DNA of 64,000 nt, taken from contig NC_134028.1 of assembly GCF_964204645.1 (NCBI RefSeq), forward strand, positions 10,273,001 to 10,337,000, given 5' to 3'. Source of the DNA: Tubulanus polymorphus. Its lineage: Eukaryota; Nemertea; Palaeonemertea; Tubulaniformes; Tubulanidae. Shown piece after piece: positions 61,780 to 64,000 of this stretch (position 1 is its first letter; every line of letters begins with the position of its first letter). A model generated the notes under the pieces. That model did no database searches and was not told the DNA's origin. It was given only the letters and a program-made list of their open reading frames with translations. The position numbers were made by a program, and so were the translations under genes.

Positions 61780-64000
61780 ATGGAAGCAAATAAGTACTAC
61801 TGTTTAACATGTAAAATTGATATAGATAAATCTCAAAAAGCAAGACACAAAAAAACTAAAACACATTTAGTGAACAAATTGAAATTAGAATATAAAGTTG
61901 ATATATTAGAAACTAAATTAGAAGAATTAAAGAATGAAAAAGAAACATACAAATGTGACACATGTAATCAATCATTCAGTAACAAAAGATATTACAAAGA
62001 ACATTTAAAATCTAAAAGTCATATTAGAAATATCAATAATGATATTTCAGGTGAAGAATATTTTGATAAATATAATGATAAGAAACAGAAGACAATTAAA
62101 AGACTAAAAAATAAAATAAACAATTAAAGACGATACATGGAAGATGTAAGAAATTAGATTTATGCATTAGATAATAAAAAAGAAATAGAAATTACTGAAG
62201 CATTCAAAAGTGATATTGGACCAGCTGCAATTGAGTTTAAATTTCATAAAGGCAAAACATTAGAAGAAAATAAAAAACATTTAGAAAATATGAAAAATAT
62301 TATAAAAATAATTACAGACGTAGAATATCCTAAAATGAGTATATCTTCTAATGTTAAATTTATAGAATCTGAAGATAAACCAATATATAATATAAATTCT
62401 CATTCACAACATATTATATCTAAACAACATATAGATGATAGATTAAATAAATGTTATAATGAAATAAAAAGTAAAATAGAAGAGAAATATTTTGAAGGAT
62501 CTGGTTTAATATTTGATGAAATAATATTTATGACTTAACATGTTTATAACACAAAATATAATAAGTTAACTAAATCAAAACCAATTGATGAAAATAATTT
62601 ATCATATTATAAAGATGATAATATAAATGGATCAAGTTATATTAAATTACCATTTTAAACTAATGCTGTAATAAATGTACACAATTCTGATGATAAATGT
62701 TTTCTATGGTCAATGATAAGTTGCTTACATCCAACAGAAGATATTATCCTGTTAGAATTAAAAATATCCCAAAAATAGAAAGAGATAATAATATAAAGAT
62801 AAATGTGTTTGATTTAGTCAAATTGCAAAAAACAAAAGGTAATAAAATTGAACGTTTTACATTAGAACCTTTATACATATCAAAAGATTATGATTCAAAT
62901 GATGTTATAGATATATTATATTATGTAAATCATTATATGTGGATTAAACAAATAGATTTATTTTTTAGAACAGATAATAATCACAATAAAATATATCTAT
63001 GTAGAAAATGTATAACTAAATTCAGTAATGAAAGGGCATTATTAAATCATAAACAATTATGTGAAAATCATGATTATTGTAAAATATTTTACCAAATGAA
63101 AAGGATAAAATATTAGAATTCAAAAAAATATAATTACAAGAATAAAGTACCATTTGTTATATATGGAGATTTTGAAACATTAAATAAAGAATTAACTGAT
63201 CAAGATAGAAAAGAAATATATCATAAATGAAAGAAATTAAATTCTGGTGAAAATGATATAATTGATTATTCAGATCCTCTACTAACAAATACTATTAAAA
63301 AGATCCATCAATCAGCTGCAGCTTTTGGATTATATATATAATCTGATTATCCAGAACTAATTGAAAGTGAATATTATCATTACAGAAATGAAAATGTTAT
63401 CAATCATTTTTGTGACTTGTTAATTGACTATGAAATCAAATTTAGTAAACTATTAGATACAAATAAAGAAATAATTATGACAGAAGAAGATAAAGAAGAA
63501 TTTGAGTTTGCAGATAAATGTTATTATTGTGAAAAGATATTTAATTATAAAAAAGTAAGAGACCATGATCATTTGAATGGAAAGTTTAGAGGCGCAGCGC
63601 ATGAGAATTGTAACTTACAAGCTAAGAGAATTAACTTTGTTCCAGTTATATTTCATAATTTATCAGGGTATGATGCACATTTATTCATCAAGCAACTGTG
63701 CGATGAAAAAGAAGAAATCAATAATGAAATAGAAAGAGTAAATTCATATATATCAAAAGATGTTGCTAAAATACCAACTGATAAATTTAAAATGTTAGCT
63801 AAAACATCTGAGAATTATATATCTTTCCAATTTGGATGCCGAAGATTTATAGATTCATATAGATTTTTAGGTAGTTCATTAGATAATTTATCAAAATCAT
63901 TAGTTGATGATGAATTGAAAATATCAAAGCAACACTATCCAAATAATGATGATTTTCAATTAATGAGATATAAAGGTGCAATTCCATATTCATTTTATAA
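61780..64000 (+). pseudogene. Protein-primed DNA polymerase B (E), N-terminal part
   Basis: The ATG at 61780 opens MEANKYYCLTCKIDIDKSQK and a second finger (YKCDTCNQSFSNKRYY...H). Stops or shifts occur at about 62124, 62156, 62536, 62658, 62700, 63115 and 63228. Exonuclease motif I is YGDFET (about 63165), then CYYCEKIF, DHDHLNGKFRGAAHENCN, exonuclease II FHNLSGYDAH and SYRFLGSSLDNLSKSL. The polymerase palm domain lies outside the window, so it cannot be told whether E carries the intein. Confidence 0.92.

Larger units (their letters stand above)
60929..64000 (+). mobile_element. Polinton E (left end only)
   Basis: Starts with a terminal hairpin (60929-61078) and continues with an AT-rich noncoding stretch to 61381 that shares TTAAAATATTCAT, GTTAGATTCTTATTTTTAAACAT and TTCTAAAATCAATTTTAATAAAA with the TIR of D. 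Then come the OB-like gene and the polymerase on the plus strand. The gene order, terminus-OB-polymerase, differs from D, where the polymerase is next to the end. It runs out of the window. Confidence 0.85.

Overview
The window is a piece of an AT-rich animal nuclear genome, probably a marine invertebrate. The mollusc-like dispersed repeats and the mix of Polinton, Ty1/copia, Penelope-like and Mutator-like elements suggest this, but the species cannot be named from the sequence. I see no ordinary host gene. Almost every base belongs to a mobile element or its remains, nested several layers deep, and nearly all coding regions carry stops or frameshifts.

Layout. (1) 1-10229: Polinton/Maverick A, plus strand, with its left part outside the window, interrupted at 165-3213 by a 3.05-kb element with 377-bp terminal inverted repeats. 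(2) about 10645-32230: Polinton BC, minus strand, a head-to-head inverted relative of A, interrupted at about 15612-16775 and 20844-25184. A copia LTR remnant sits in the spacer between A and BC. (3) about 32310-41598: a decayed Ty1/copia retrotransposon, minus strand, split by two related elements (33882-36536 and 38914-41178) that each have a 9-bp target duplication. (4) 41599-42003 and 60419-60928: one Penelope-like element (PLE), minus strand. (5) 42004-60418: Polinton D, complete from end to end, inserted in the GIY-YIG domain of that PLE with a 6-bp target duplication (ATCGTC). (6) 60929-64000: Polinton E, plus strand, inserted in the reverse transcriptase part of the same PLE and running off the window.

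The Polintons share one virus-like gene set: protein-primed family-B DNA polymerase with N-terminal zinc fingers, retrovirus-like integrase with a C-terminal chromodomain, FtsK/HerA-type packaging ATPase, a probable double-jelly-roll major capsid protein, a probable minor capsid protein, and about ten small proteins, many with membrane segments. I found no adenovirus-type protease. Together these would replicate the element by protein priming, package it and integrate it. In A and BC the capsid, integrase and ATPase genes lie in one direction. In D the integrase-ATPase block converges on the capsid block.

Most notable: a decayed intein at the YFD/TDS active-site motif of the BC polymerase; a VLTF3-like transcription-factor gene opposite that polymerase; a TAAATG motif overlapping most Polinton start codons behind a T-run; Polinton ends that are themselves about 150-bp hairpins; and two Polintons inserted independently about 0.5 kb apart in one PLE.
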